A stretch of 64,000 nucleotides of DNA from Rhodanobacter thiooxydans (GCF_030291135.1 NZ_CP127409.1:62001-126000); one strand, 5' to 3'. Positions 26,296 to 35,597 are shown, counted from the first letter of the stretch. A program made the numbers and translations. Notes: generated by a model not told the origin, from the sequence alone.

Positions 26296-27693
26296 TCAGG
26301 CCTGGCCGGAGGAAGGCCGGCGCCGTTTGCGCCGGAGCCACAGAACGATGATGGCAAGGAGCAGCAGCACCGCCAGCATCGCCAGCCGTACCAGGGCGAC
26401 CAGGTGCGATGGCGCGCCGCCGCTGCGCAGATTGGCGACCTGTGTTGCGGTGATCCGTGCGGCGGGGTTGCCATAACGCAGCGTCAGGTAATTGCCGAGG
26501 GTGGCGACCTGCTGATCGGACAGCGCGTGCGCGAAGCCCGGCATGCGCACGCCGGAGTCGCCGGTCTGCCAGCGGATGCCGTCGAGGATCACCAGCACCA
26601 GGTTGGCGGTGTCGGCGCGGCCGGTGGCGGTGTTGTGGAACAGCGGCGGCAGGCCGCCGTCGAAGCTGCCTTCACCGCTGGCCTGGTGGCAGCTGGCGCA
26701 GTGCGCGTCGTAGAGCTGCGCGCCACTCCACTGCTCCGCGTCGTCGGGCAGGGCGGTGCCGCGCTGGTCGGCGATCCCGTCGAACGCTGCGCCCCAGCCG
26801 TCGACGGGCCGGGTGTCGGCCGGGTCGTGTTGCGCGGGGACTGTCTTCAGGTAGGTGGCGATCGCCTGCAGGTCCGTCGGTTCGAGATGCTGCAGGCTGT
26901 GCTCGACCGCCTCGGCCATCGGCCCGGCTGCCTGCGCCTTGCCGCGGGCATGGCCGAGCCGCAGGTAGTCGACCAGCTCCTGTTCGCTCCAGTTGCCGAT
27001 GCCGCTGTTCGCATCGGACGTGATGTTCGGCGCGTGCCAGCTGCCGACCATGCCACCGGCCAATGCCTGCGACGGGCGTTCGGCCATCAGCAGGTTGCGT
27101 GGCGTGTGGCAGGTGCTGCAGTGGGCCAGCCCGCGTACCAGGTAGGCGCCGCGATTCCACACAGCGCTCTCGGCCGGGTCGGGTGTGAACGGCTGGCGGT
27201 CTAGGAACAGCAGGTTCCACGCCGCCATCGACAGGCGGATGTTGAACGGGAATGGCAGCCGGGTCGGCGCCGGTTTGCTGTCCACCGGCGCCACGCCGTG
27301 CATGAAGTACGCGTACAGCGCGTGCACGTCGTCGTCGGTGAGCTGCGCGTAGGCGGTGTACGGCATCGCCGGGTACAGGTGGGCGCCGTCGGCGCGGATG
27401 CCCTTGCGCACGGCGTCGCGGAACTGCGCCTCGCTGTAGTGGCCGATGCCGGCGCCGGTCGACGGCGTGATGTTGGTGCTGATGATGTTGCCGACCGGCG
27501 TGGGCACCGTCAGCCCGCCGGCGTACGGCTGGCCGCCGAGCACGGTATGGCAGGCCGCGCAGTCGCCCGCGGTGGCCAGGTACTGGCCACGTTGCAGCAG
27601 GGCGGCGTCGGCGTTGTCGGCGGCGCTGGCAGGCGTGGCGACGAGCAGGCCGAGCAGGGCGAGCAGCGGGATGCAGCGGATCAGCGCGTTCAT
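26296..27693 (-). CDS. Tri-haem cytochrome c subunit of a membrane FAD sugar dehydrogenase
   Basis: 465 residues. Signal peptide MNALIRCIPLLALLGLLVATPASA; three haem-binding CxxCH motifs: CAACH 45-49, CSTCH 192-196 and CASCH 332-336; and a C-terminal membrane helix (LAMLAVLLLLAIIVLWLRRKRR). This is the plan of the electron-transfer subunit of gluconate-2-, fructose- and sorbitol-dehydrogenases, passing electrons from FAD to ubiquinone. Its start overlaps the GMC gene stop by ATGA. Confidence 0.93.
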   Translation of the reverse strand: MNALIRCIPLLALLGLLVATPASAADNADAALLQRGQYLATAGDCAACHTVLGGQPYAGGLTVPTPVGNIISTNITPSTGAGIGHYSEAQFRDAVRKGIRADGAHLYPAMPYTAYAQLTDDDVHALYAYFMHGVAPVDSKPAPTRLPFPFNIRLSMAAWNLLFLDRQPFTPDPAESAVWNRGAYLVRGLAHCSTCHTPRNLLMAERPSQALAGGMVGSWHAPNITSDANSGIGNWSEQELVDYLRLGHARGKAQAAGPMAEAVEHSLQHLEPTDLQAIATYLKTVPAQHDPADTRPVDGWGAAFDGIADQRGTALPDDAEQWSGAQLYDAHCASCHQASGEGSFDGGLPPLFHNTATGRADTANLVLVILDGIRWQTGDSGVRMPGFAHALSDQQVATLGNYLTLRYGNPAARITATQVANLRSGGAPSHLVALVRLAMLAVLLLLAIIVLWLRRKRRRPSSGQA

Positions 27694-29333
27694 GCCAGGT
27701 CCGCCTCGTGGCCGGTGTGCGCCGTGGCCGCGCGCGCCTGTTTCGCCGGCAGGATGTGCTCGGCGGTGCGCAGCGCCAGCGCCACCGCGGTGAGCGTGGA
27801 GTTCATCGTGGCCGCGGTGGGCATCACGCCGGTGCTGCAGACGAACAGGTTCTCGTGGTCGTGCGTGCGGCCGAACGCGTCGACCACCGAGCTGGCCGGA
27901 TCGTTGCCCATGCTCATCGTGCCGGTGATGTGCTGGTTGTTGGCAAACTGGCCTTCCGCGCTGTAGCGCAGGCCGGTACCGCCCATCAGCTCGGCGATGC
28001 GGGCAAAGTCGGCCTTGGACACTTCCGCGGCGCGGCGCGTGTAGTCGTCGATCGCATAGTGCGCCTCCGGTTTCGGGATGCCCATGGCGTCCTTCTCCGA
28101 GCTGAGCGCGATGCGGTTGTCGGGGTTGGGCAGCACCTCCAGCACGTTCTTCACGTTGACCTGCCGCGCGGCGCGCCAGCGCAGCTGCCTGGCGAACTCC
28201 GCGCCGTACACACCTTCCTTGATCAGGTCGTTGGTGACGCCATACACCTGCGAGATGTTGGTGAAATCCAGCCGGTACGGCGCGTGCTGGCTGCGGAATG
28301 CGCCGTCGCGCAGCGTGTTGATCGAACTGGGACTCTGCGGGCCGCGGCCCAGCCACAGTTCCTCGTCGGCGTAGAAGGTGAGCGAGGTGCTGGGGTGGTC
28401 CATCAGGTGGCGGCCGACCATGCCGGAGCTGTTGGCCAGCCCGTTCGGGTACTTGCTGCTGGCCGACAGCAACAACAGTTTCGGGCTCTCGATGCCGTTC
28501 GCGGCGAGGATGAAGGTCTTGCCGGTGACGCGGTGTTCGCTCTTGTCCGGCGCGTAGTAGTGCACCGCGGCAATGCTGCCCTTCGTATCGTGCTCGATGC
28601 GGTAGACCACCGCGTTGGGCAGCACCTTCGCGCCCGCCGCCTCGGCCGCTTCCACCGCGTTGATGCCCAGGTACTGCGCGTTGACCGGGCAGATCGGCTG
28701 GCAGCTGTTGTTGCCCACGCAGGCCGGTCGTCCGCCATAGCTGCGGCTGTTGCGCGCCACCGTGTTGGCGACCACCGGGTACGTCGGTGCCAGTCGTTCA
28801 CGGAAGCGGCGCATCGACCACGGTTCGGCCACCGGCTCCATCGGGAACGGATGCTGGCGCGGCGAGCCGGTGTTGTCCGCGCCGGCCACGCCGAGGATTT
28901 CCTCCGCCTCCTGGTACCACGGGTCGAGTTCCTCGTAGCTCAGCGGCCAGTCCACGCCCACGCCGTACAGGCTCTTGATGCGCACGTCGTTCGGTACCAG
29001 CCGCCACGCCTGCGCGGCCCAGTGCCAGGTGGTACCGCCCACCGCGCGGATGTACTCGGCCGGGTAGGCATACGGACCGGCCTGTTTCAGGTAGCCGTTG
29101 TCCTTGGGCACGTAGATCGGATGCGGCGCCCACGGCGACGGCGGGTACGGCGCCATCCAGTTGCCTTTCAGCGGCGAGTTGCGGAACGCGGCGACGATGC
29201 GGGCGCGTTCCAGCCGCGGTCCCGCTTCCAGGATCAGCACCGAGGCGCCCTGCTGCGCCAGCCGGCGCGCGGCCAGCGCGCCGACGATGCCCGAGCCGAT
29301 CACCACGATGTCAGCCGACTGCTGTGCGGACAT
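27690..29333 (-). CDS. GMC-type FAD sugar dehydrogenase, catalytic subunit
   Basis: 547 residues. FAD motif IVVIGSGIVGALAARRLAQQ at residues 9-28, then GGTTWHWAAQAWRLVPND, a cysteine cluster CVGNNSCQPICPVNA (compatible with the Fe-S motif of FAD-glucose/gluconate dehydrogenase large subunits) and the C-terminal GMC_C region (NNQHITGTMSMGNDPASSVVD, catalytic His/Asn area). It oxidises a polyol, aldose or aldonate in the periplasm; the exact sugar cannot be decided. It lacks a signal peptide, so export probably rides on the Tat signal of the small subunit encoded 14 bp upstream. Confidence 0.93.
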   Translation of the reverse strand: MSAQQSADIVVIGSGIVGALAARRLAQQGASVLILEAGPRLERARIVAAFRNSPLKGNWMAPYPPSPWAPHPIYVPKDNGYLKQAGPYAYPAEYIRAVGGTTWHWAAQAWRLVPNDVRIKSLYGVGVDWPLSYEELDPWYQEAEEILGVAGADNTGSPRQHPFPMEPVAEPWSMRRFRERLAPTYPVVANTVARNSRSYGGRPACVGNNSCQPICPVNAQYLGINAVEAAEAAGAKVLPNAVVYRIEHDTKGSIAAVHYYAPDKSEHRVTGKTFILAANGIESPKLLLLSASSKYPNGLANSSGMVGRHLMDHPSTSLTFYADEELWLGRGPQSPSSINTLRDGAFRSQHAPYRLDFTNISQVYGVTNDLIKEGVYGAEFARQLRWRAARQVNVKNVLEVLPNPDNRIALSSEKDAMGIPKPEAHYAIDDYTRRAAEVSKADFARIAELMGGTGLRYSAEGQFANNQHITGTMSMGNDPASSVVDAFGRTHDHENLFVCSTGVMPTAATMNSTLTAVALALRTAEHILPAKQARAATAHTGHEADLA

Positions 29334-29347
29334 GCGCTGCCACTCCT

Positions 29348-29875
29348 TCAGACGGGTTTGCCGGTCCAGCTGCCATAGCTGCCGTAGGCATAGGTCGGCG
29401 GCTTCAGCACGTCGGCCACGATCACCGCGTTGAGTGCGGTCTCGTAGGCGACGCAGCGCGCGCCTTCGCCGTTGCCGATCACGCCCAGCATCCAGGCACT
29501 CATGATCTGGCGCGGCAACGGCGCCAGCGACGAGTGCTCGCCGTCCAGCACGCCCTGCAATTGCAGCGGGTCGATGTGGCGTTCGTTGATCAGGGCCAGC
29601 AGCGCCTGCACGTCGGCCGAAAAGTTCGGATGGGCGGCGGCGAGGGCGTCGTGCAGGCGTGTCGCCTGCGCAGCATCCAGCGCCTGCCGACCCACCAGGA
29701 TTGCCGACAGCGCGGTAAACGCGCCGAGGTCGGCGCGCGGCGCCGGTTGCGCCAGCGCCCAGGGGATCAGCGAGGCGGTGTAGGCGGTGAGCAGGCCAGC
29801 CAGCAGGCGCCGCCGCGCAGGATCGGCAGGGGTATCGCACCGGGCGTCGATGCTCTCGGGCGGGTTCGTCGTCAT
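29348..29875 (-). CDS. Small (subunit 3) Tat-exported subunit of the sugar dehydrogenase
   Basis: 175 residues from ATG 29875. A twin-arginine signal (PARRRLLAGLLTAYTASLIPWALA) is followed by LGAFTALSAILVGRQALDAAQATRLHDAL and ...YETALNAVIVADVLKPPTYAYGSYGSW, matching gluconate-2-dehydrogenase subunit 3 / sorbitol-dehydrogenase small-subunit families. It acts as maturation and export partner of the GMC subunit. First gene of the operon small–GMC–cytochrome–porin. A longer frame to 29926 adds non-family residues. Confidence 0.88.
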   Translation of the reverse strand: MTTNPPESIDARCDTPADPARRRLLAGLLTAYTASLIPWALAQPAPRADLGAFTALSAILVGRQALDAAQATRLHDALAAAHPNFSADVQALLALINERHIDPLQLQGVLDGEHSSLAPLPRQIMSAWMLGVIGNGEGARCVAYETALNAVIVADVLKPPTYAYGSYGSWTGKPV

Positions 29876-30290
29876 GATGTTCCCCCAGGTTGATGCCCCT
29901 GCCCGGCAACTTGCCGGACTCGGCAACGCTACTCTGCTGCGGGCTCAACACAACGTGAAAAATCCGGGCCGGCGAAAGCCTCGGCGCGTGGTTGGCGCCT
30001 CACGAAAAGTAAAGGCATTGCCGGATTTTCTGCAGCATCGCCGCAGCCATGCTGACCGGAAAATCTTGCGGTATCTCCACCTCGCAGCGTGATGGCCCAC
30101 GACGGCGTCGATCCTTCCATCGATCGCGTCGAGCCGGGCGAGCATCGCCGACCGCGCGGCATACAACGTGGTGCCGCGGGCGGAGCCGTTGGTCTGTCGT
30201 CATGAGGCGTGGCCGGCGTTCGCCGGCCACGCGAGTGGCGAGGTCATCAGTGTGGGGCCAGTCACTGACCGGCTGGCTCCGCGCCGGTGT
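29876..30290. other. Non-coding gap with a strong hairpin
   Basis: 415 bp between the sugar-dehydrogenase operon start and the PQQ lipoprotein stop. Short open frames exist but none has a ribosome site or family likeness. At 30208-30231 CGTGGCCGGCG pairs with CGCCGGCCACG (11 bp, 2-nt loop), placed to end the minus-strand PQQ dehydrogenase message. The rest should hold the promoter of the dehydrogenase operon; I see no clear -35/-10. Confidence 0.45.
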
Positions 30291-31610
30291 TCAGGGCGAG
30301 GCAGCGGTGACGCGCCAGACCGCGTCGCCCACATCGTCTGCGATCAGCAGTGCGCCGTCCTTGTCCTGCGCCAACCCGACCGGTGCACCGTACAGCTGCG
30401 ATTCGTCGTCCGAGTAAAAGCCGGTGACGAGCGGTTCGGGCACGCCGGTCGGCTTGCCGTCCACGAACGCGACATGGACGACGGCGTAGCCGCTCAGTGG
30501 CGAGCGGTCCCAGCTGCCATGCTCGCTGACGAAGGCCCCGTTGTGATACTTCTCCGGCAGCGCGTTGCTGTCCGAGAACAGCAGCCCGAGCGCGGCGACG
30601 TGCGAGCCCAGCGCATAGTCGGGCTTGATCGCCTTCGCCACCAGGTCGGGCCGCTGCGGCATGACGCGGCTGTCCACGTGCTGGCCGTAGTAGCTGTACG
30701 GCCAGCCGTAGAAGCCACCTTCCTTCACCGAGGTCAGGTAGTCAGGCACCAGGTCCGCGCCGATCTCGTCGCGCTCGTTGACGATCGCCCAGAGCTTGCC
30801 CGTATGCGGCTCGATCTGCAGCCCGGTCGGGTTGCGGATGCCTGAGGCGTAGATGCGACTGCTGGCGCTGGCCACGTCCACCTCCAGCACGTTCGCGCGC
30901 CGGTATTCCTGGTCGATGCCGTTCTCGGTGATGTTGCTGTTGGAACCGACGCCGACGTACAGCTTGCGGCCGTCCGGGCTGGCCACCAGTGCCTTGGTCC
31001 AGTGGTGGTTGATGGTGGCCGGCAGGTCGGTGAATTCCACGCCGGGTGTGGTGATCTGCGTTTCGCCGGTGACGTACGGGAACTTCACGATCGCGTCGGT
31101 GTTGGCCACGTACAGAGTGTCGCCGATCAGCGCCACGCCGAACGGCGAGTGCAGGTGCTCGATGAAGACGTGCTTCTCCCACTCGCCACCGGCGTTGCCG
31201 GTGTGGCGCAGCAGGGTGATCCGGTTGCCGCCTTTCGCACCCTTGCCCGAGAGGTTCTTGACCTTGTTGGCGATCAGCTGCTTCGGCGTGGTCACCGGCT
31301 CGGAGCCGGGGCCGTTGGATTCCACTACCAGGATGTCGCCGTTGGGGAGGGTGTAAAGCTGGCGCGGGTGCATGAGTCCGCTGGCGATCTTTTCGATCCT
31401 GAGCCCGGCCGCCACCTTCGGCGCCTGGCCCTGCTGCCAGCCGGCATAGCGGGGAACCTGCATCGGCGGGACCAGGAAGTTGCGGGCGCCGGGCAGCGGC
31501 GGGGCGTCGCCCGACTGCTGCGCGGGTTGATACGACGCCTTCCCGCTGCATGCCGCCAGAATCACCCCGAAGACCAATGCCAGCACACTGCGAAGGACGA
31601 TCTTATTCAT
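30291..31610 (-). CDS. PQQ-type sugar (sorbosone family) dehydrogenase, lipoprotein
   Basis: 439 residues. Lipoprotein signal MNKIVLRSVLALVFGVILAAC (lipobox LAAC), then a propeller of the sorbosone/sGDH family: LRIEKIASGLMHPRQLYTLPNGDILVVESN, KNLSGKGAKGGNRITLLRHT, NHHWTKALVASPDGRKLYVGVGSNSNI, NPTGLQIEPHTGKLWAIVNERDEIGADLVPDYL, FVSEHGSWDRSPLSGY. It is about 75 residues longer than the 4465-5556 paralogue. Probably anchored to a membrane on the periplasmic side. Its start overlaps the DUF2231 gene stop by 8 bp, so the two are co-translated. Confidence 0.9.
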   Translation of the reverse strand: MNKIVLRSVLALVFGVILAACSGKASYQPAQQSGDAPPLPGARNFLVPPMQVPRYAGWQQGQAPKVAAGLRIEKIASGLMHPRQLYTLPNGDILVVESNGPGSEPVTTPKQLIANKVKNLSGKGAKGGNRITLLRHTGNAGGEWEKHVFIEHLHSPFGVALIGDTLYVANTDAIVKFPYVTGETQITTPGVEFTDLPATINHHWTKALVASPDGRKLYVGVGSNSNITENGIDQEYRRANVLEVDVASASSRIYASGIRNPTGLQIEPHTGKLWAIVNERDEIGADLVPDYLTSVKEGGFYGWPYSYYGQHVDSRVMPQRPDLVAKAIKPDYALGSHVAALGLLFSDSNALPEKYHNGAFVSEHGSWDRSPLSGYAVVHVAFVDGKPTGVPEPLVTGFYSDDESQLYGAPVGLAQDKDGALLIADDVGDAVWRVTAASP

Positions 31611-32046
31611 GGATGTACTCCTTCGCTGCAGAGTGCTGCACGGCCATCACGAGGTGGGCGATGGCCAGCAGGATGACCGTGCATACCGAGAGCCATACGC
31701 CGGTGGGAACCACTGCGTAGGCGTCGCGGCTGTGCACGAACGCATTGAAGATCGCCGCGACGATGGCAAACAGGTTGAGCCAGAAGTCCAGCTTGTCCGC
31801 AGGTCGGGCGATATATCGCGAGGTGATCCAGACCTGGGCGAGGTTGACGAGGCGCGGGATGATCGCGAGCAGCAGGCCGAACACGATCAGCCAGGCGGCG
31901 CCCTTGTTCCACAACACGCCGGCGGTCCGCATATAGAGGATGTCGAAAATCAGCGCGGCGACAAAGAAGCCGAACGGAAGGGGGTTGAGCAGGCCATAGA
32001 TGGCGTTGGCCAGGGTGGAGCGATGCGGTGCGACGCGCGAGTTCAC
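31603..32046 (-). CDS. DUF2231 four-helix membrane protein
   Basis: 147 residues with four hydrophobic helices (NPLPFGFFVAALIFDILYM, AAWLIVFGLLLAIIPRLV, LDFWLNLFAIVAAIFNAFVHSRD and VWLSVCTVILLAIAHLVMA). The pattern with N-terminal HP.P..F and central FVHSRDA is DUF2231. Such proteins often sit beside PQQ sorbosone dehydrogenases and may pass electrons onward (inference from context). First gene of the pair; its promoter faces the TonB receptor gene. Confidence 0.85.
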   Translation of the reverse strand: MNSRVAPHRSTLANAIYGLLNPLPFGFFVAALIFDILYMRTAGVLWNKGAAWLIVFGLLLAIIPRLVNLAQVWITSRYIARPADKLDFWLNLFAIVAAIFNAFVHSRDAYAVVPTGVWLSVCTVILLAIAHLVMAVQHSAAKEYIHE

Positions 32047-32213
32047 GGGCAGCTACCTCTGCGGGAAGGATGCTATGGGCGGCGAGAACGATCTGCGCAG
32101 GAGCCGGTGGAGGGGCGGCCATCGGGCGCTCTGCCGGTCCCCCCACCCACACTTCCGGGCCTCCGGCAACACCGGAAATCGTGGCCCGCCGCTCGGGATA
32201 TTGGGAGTAACAG

Positions 32214-32258
32214 CGTGACGCGTTCGTGACACGCCTTGCCGTCGGAGCTTCGTGACAC
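32214..32258. promoter_or_regulatory. Three CGTGACRC direct repeats in the divergent promoter
   Basis: CGTGACGC at 32214 and CGTGACAC at 32225 and 32251; the last two extend to TTCGTGACAC. They lie just upstream of the TonB receptor start and in the control region shared with DUF2231–PQQ dehydrogenase. Direct repeats of this sort may be an operator, but the regulator is unknown. Confidence 0.35.
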
Positions 32259-32267
32259 ACTGGTGGC

Positions 32268-34535
32268 ATGTGTCCGCGTGTCCTCGATTATTCCGCCCCG
32301 GCTTTCGTCGCGTCGGCTTTGCCCGGGGGCGGTTCCGGGCCGGGTGGCGGTTCGTCCGATCGTGCCCCCGCTGGCAGAGTTGCGGTCCGCTGGCCGGTCG
32401 TCGCGATCCTGCTTTGCCTGGGGTTCGCCCAGCAACGGGTTGTCGCCCAAGAGCCCGTGCCGGCGAGGGTTGACCCGGCCCGTACGGCGCCGCCGACCTT
32501 GCCCGCGGTGCAGGTCACTGCGATCCGCATGGACATTCCCCCGTTCGACCTGCCCGCCGCGCTCAGCATGGTGCAGATCGATCCCGCCGCATCCGGCCAG
32601 CCGGGCGTGAACCTTTCCGAGTCGCTGGTCGGCGTGCCGGGCATCCTTGCGCGTGACCGGCAGAACTATGCGCAGGACGTGCAGATCTCGATCCGCGGCT
32701 TCGGTTCGCGCGCAACTTTCGGCGTGCGCAGCATCCGCCTGTATGTGGACGGCATCCCGGCGACCTTGCCGGACGGGCAGGGCCAGGTCTCGCACTTCAA
32801 CTTCGATTCGGCCGACCGCGTCGAGGTACTGCGCGGCCCGTTCTCGGTGCTCTACGGCAATGCCGCCGGCGGTGTGGTGCAGCTGTGGAGCGCGGAAGGC
32901 ACGCCGGTGCCGGTGACCACGCTGGGCGTGAACGCCGGCAGCCACGACACCTTCCGCACCAGCGTCGACACGCGCGGCACGCTGGGGCCGGTCGACTACA
33001 ACGTCGCCGGCTCGCTGTTCCTTTCCGGCGGCTATCGGCGGCACAGCCGGGTGCGCCGCGAATCGGACAACGCCCGATTCGGGGTGGACCTGGGCGACGG
33101 GAAGAAGCTCACCATCGTGGCGAACCGCCTGAACCAGCCGGTGTCGCAGGATCCGCTCGGCCTCACTCGCGCGCAGGTCGACGTCGATCCGCGACAGGTC
33201 GCCGCGGTCGCCATCCAGTACGACACGCGCAAGCGCATCGAGCAGAACCAGCTGGGCGCCATCTACGAGCAGCCGCTGGACGGCGACGACCAGGTGCGGG
33301 TGATGGGCTACTTCGGCCAGCGCAACATCGCGCAGTACCAGTCGATCCCGGTGAGCGCCCAGCGAAGCCCGTTGTCGGCGGGCGGCGTGGTGGCGCTGGA
33401 TACCGACTACGGCGGCCTCGACGCGCGCTGGACCCGCACTGGCCAGCTGGCCGGTCGCGACGTCGAGTTCGTGCTGGGCGTGAGTGCCGACGGGCAATGG
33501 CAGCATCGCCGCGGCTACGAGAACTTCGTCGGTGACACGCTGGGGGTGACCGGCGCGTTGCGCCGGAACGAGGACGACAATGTCGACAGCGTCGACGAGT
33601 ACGCGCAGTGGTACTGGCACTTCGCCGAACGATGGTCGCTGCTGCTCGGCATGCGACATGACGACGTGCGCTTCCGCGCACGCGACCACTACGTCACGGC
33701 GACCAATCCGGACGACAGCGGCGGGGTGAACTACACGGCCACCACGCCGGTGCTCGGGCTGGGCTTCCGGCCCAGCGACGACCTGCGGCTCTACGCCAGC
33801 TACGGCAAGGGTTTCGAAACGCCGAGCTTCAACGAACTCGGCTACCGCAGCGATGACCGGCCTGGCCTGGCCTTCGACCTGCGTCCGGCACGCAGCCGCA
33901 ACCTGGAGCTGGGTGCCAAGTGGCAGGTCACGCGTGCACTGGCCTTCGACACGGCGGTGTTCCGCGCCGATACGCGCGACGAGCTGGCGGTCAGGACCAG
34001 CCAGGGCGGCCGTTCCACCTACCAGAATGTCGGCGACACGCGGCGCCAGGGCGTCGAGTCGTCCCTGACCGGGCAGCTTGCCGACGACTGGCAGATCAGC
34101 GCCGGCTTCACCCGCCTGCAGGCACGTTTCCGCAGTGCGTTCCTCGCCTGCCGGGCCACACCCTGCACCGCGGTCAGCACGCCGGTGGCCGCGGGTACCC
34201 GCATGCCGGGCGTGCCCGAAAACTATGGTTCCTTGCGCATCCGGCACGGCGGCGAGCTGGGCTGGCATGAAAGCCTGGACCTGACCGGCGTGGGTGCGGT
34301 CAGCGTCAACGACACCGGCACCGATCGTGCGGCCGGCTATGGCTTGCTGGGTGTCGACGCCGGCTACACCTTTGCCTTGGGCAAGGACACGCGACTGCAG
34401 CTCAGCGCCCGCGTGGACAACCTCGGCAACCGCCGCTACATCGGCTCGGTGATCGTCAACGACAGCAACGGGCGCTATTTCGAACCTGGCCCTGGCCGCA
34501 CCTGGATGCTGGGGGCGCGCCTGGTTTTCCACTGA
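32268..34535 (+). CDS. TonB-dependent receptor, PqqU/YncD-like
   Basis: 755 residues. After a long N-terminus with a hydrophobic stretch (PVVAILLCLGFAQQRVVAQ) come the plug (VNLSESLVGVPGILARDRQNYAQDVQISIRGFGSRATFGVR, then LYVDGIPATLPDGQGQ and VEVLRGPFSVLYGNAAGGVV) and a 22-strand barrel ending MLGARLVFH. The plug text is close to that of E. coli YncD, since shown to import PQQ and renamed PqqU. The neighbouring divergent PQQ dehydrogenase supports PQQ as ligand (inference). The start is uncertain: 32268 gives an unusually long pre-signal region, and the true start may be further in. Confidence 0.85.
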   Translation: MCPRVLDYSAPAFVASALPGGGSGPGGGSSDRAPAGRVAVRWPVVAILLCLGFAQQRVVAQEPVPARVDPARTAPPTLPAVQVTAIRMDIPPFDLPAALSMVQIDPAASGQPGVNLSESLVGVPGILARDRQNYAQDVQISIRGFGSRATFGVRSIRLYVDGIPATLPDGQGQVSHFNFDSADRVEVLRGPFSVLYGNAAGGVVQLWSAEGTPVPVTTLGVNAGSHDTFRTSVDTRGTLGPVDYNVAGSLFLSGGYRRHSRVRRESDNARFGVDLGDGKKLTIVANRLNQPVSQDPLGLTRAQVDVDPRQVAAVAIQYDTRKRIEQNQLGAIYEQPLDGDDQVRVMGYFGQRNIAQYQSIPVSAQRSPLSAGGVVALDTDYGGLDARWTRTGQLAGRDVEFVLGVSADGQWQHRRGYENFVGDTLGVTGALRRNEDDNVDSVDEYAQWYWHFAERWSLLLGMRHDDVRFRARDHYVTATNPDDSGGVNYTATTPVLGLGFRPSDDLRLYASYGKGFETPSFNELGYRSDDRPGLAFDLRPARSRNLELGAKWQVTRALAFDTAVFRADTRDELAVRTSQGGRSTYQNVGDTRRQGVESSLTGQLADDWQISAGFTRLQARFRSAFLACRATPCTAVSTPVAAGTRMPGVPENYGSLRIRHGGELGWHESLDLTGVGAVSVNDTGTDRAAGYGLLGVDAGYTFALGKDTRLQLSARVDNLGNRRYIGSVIVNDSNGRYFEPGPGRTWMLGARLVFH

Positions 34536-34563
34536 TCCGGCGCCGCTTTGCACGCGATGCGGG

Positions 34564-35523
34564 CTACTCGTCCATGCCGCCGCCGAAGCGTCGATGCACG
34601 GACGCCGCGTAGGCCTCGGCGGTTTGCGGCTTCACGAACAGGGCGACCACTTCCGGATGGCGGCGGCGGATATCGAGTTCGAGCCGGTGCACCAGCTCCT
34701 CGATCACGGACGCGCGCACGTCGTCGAGGAACGTCAGGCTGAGCGCGACGACGACCTGATTCGGCGCAAGCTGCACCGTGATCAGCCCGTTGGCGCGGGC
34801 GATCGCGTCGTGTTCGCCCGCCATGCGCATGATCGACGCGCCGAGCCGGCGATCGGCCCGCTCGCCGATCAGCAGGCTCTTGCTTTCGCGCGCCAGCAGG
34901 GCGGCGACGACGGCGAGCACCAGACCGATCAGGATCGAGGCGACGCCATCGAAAACCGGCGCATCGAGCGTGGTGGCGGCAAACGTGCCGAGGGTGGCGA
35001 TCGCGATGCCCAGCAGGGCCGCGCTGTCCTCGAACAGCACCATGAAGGATGGCGGGTCCTTGCTGCACAGAAAGGCCTCGTAGTAACCAAGCGGTCCCTT
35101 GGCCGCCTTGAACTGGCGCAGCGAGATCAGCCACGACGCGCCCTCGAACACGAAGCACAGGCCGAACACCACGTAGCTCACCAGCGGGCGGCTGATCGGC
35201 TGCGGCTGGCGGACGTGGACGACGCCCTGGTAGATCGACACGCCCGCGCCCAGCGCGAACACCATCAGCGCGACGATGAAACTCCAGAAGTACAGCTCGC
35301 GACCGTAGCCTAGTGGGTGCTCCAGGTCGGCTTGCTGCGTCGAGCGGCGCATGCCGTGCAGCAGTAACAGTTCGTTGCCGCTGTCGACGAACGAATGGAC
35401 GGCCTCGCTGAGCATCGCCGAACTGCCGGTGCCGATCGCGGCGGCGGTCTTGGTGAGGGCGACCAGCAGATTGCCCGCCAGCGCGGCATACACGCTCAGG
35501 CGCGTGGAGGATATGGAGGCCAT
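34564..35523 (-). CDS. Cation diffusion facilitator (metal efflux) transporter
   Basis: 319 residues from ATG 35523. Four to six helices with the metal site motif SEAVHSFVDSGNELLLL (His and Asp of the HxxxD pair) and DPPSFMVLFEDSAALLGIAIA in the second helix pair. A C-terminal cytosolic domain (RRHPEVVALFVKPQTAEAYAA) follows. CDF proteins export Zn2+, Co2+, Fe2+ or Mn2+ against proton influx; the metal cannot be read from sequence. The gene converges on the TonB receptor with a 28-bp gap. Confidence 0.9.
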   Translation of the reverse strand: MASISSTRLSVYAALAGNLLVALTKTAAAIGTGSSAMLSEAVHSFVDSGNELLLLHGMRRSTQQADLEHPLGYGRELYFWSFIVALMVFALGAGVSIYQGVVHVRQPQPISRPLVSYVVFGLCFVFEGASWLISLRQFKAAKGPLGYYEAFLCSKDPPSFMVLFEDSAALLGIAIATLGTFAATTLDAPVFDGVASILIGLVLAVVAALLARESKSLLIGERADRRLGASIMRMAGEHDAIARANGLITVQLAPNQVVVALSLTFLDDVRASVIEELVHRLELDIRRRHPEVVALFVKPQTAEAYAASVHRRFGGGMDE

Positions 35524-35597
35524 GGACTTCCCCGCCGTCGTCGCTGCACTGGTCCAGCGTCGTTGCCGCCGGTTCCGGCGGCAACGATGGCGACGGC

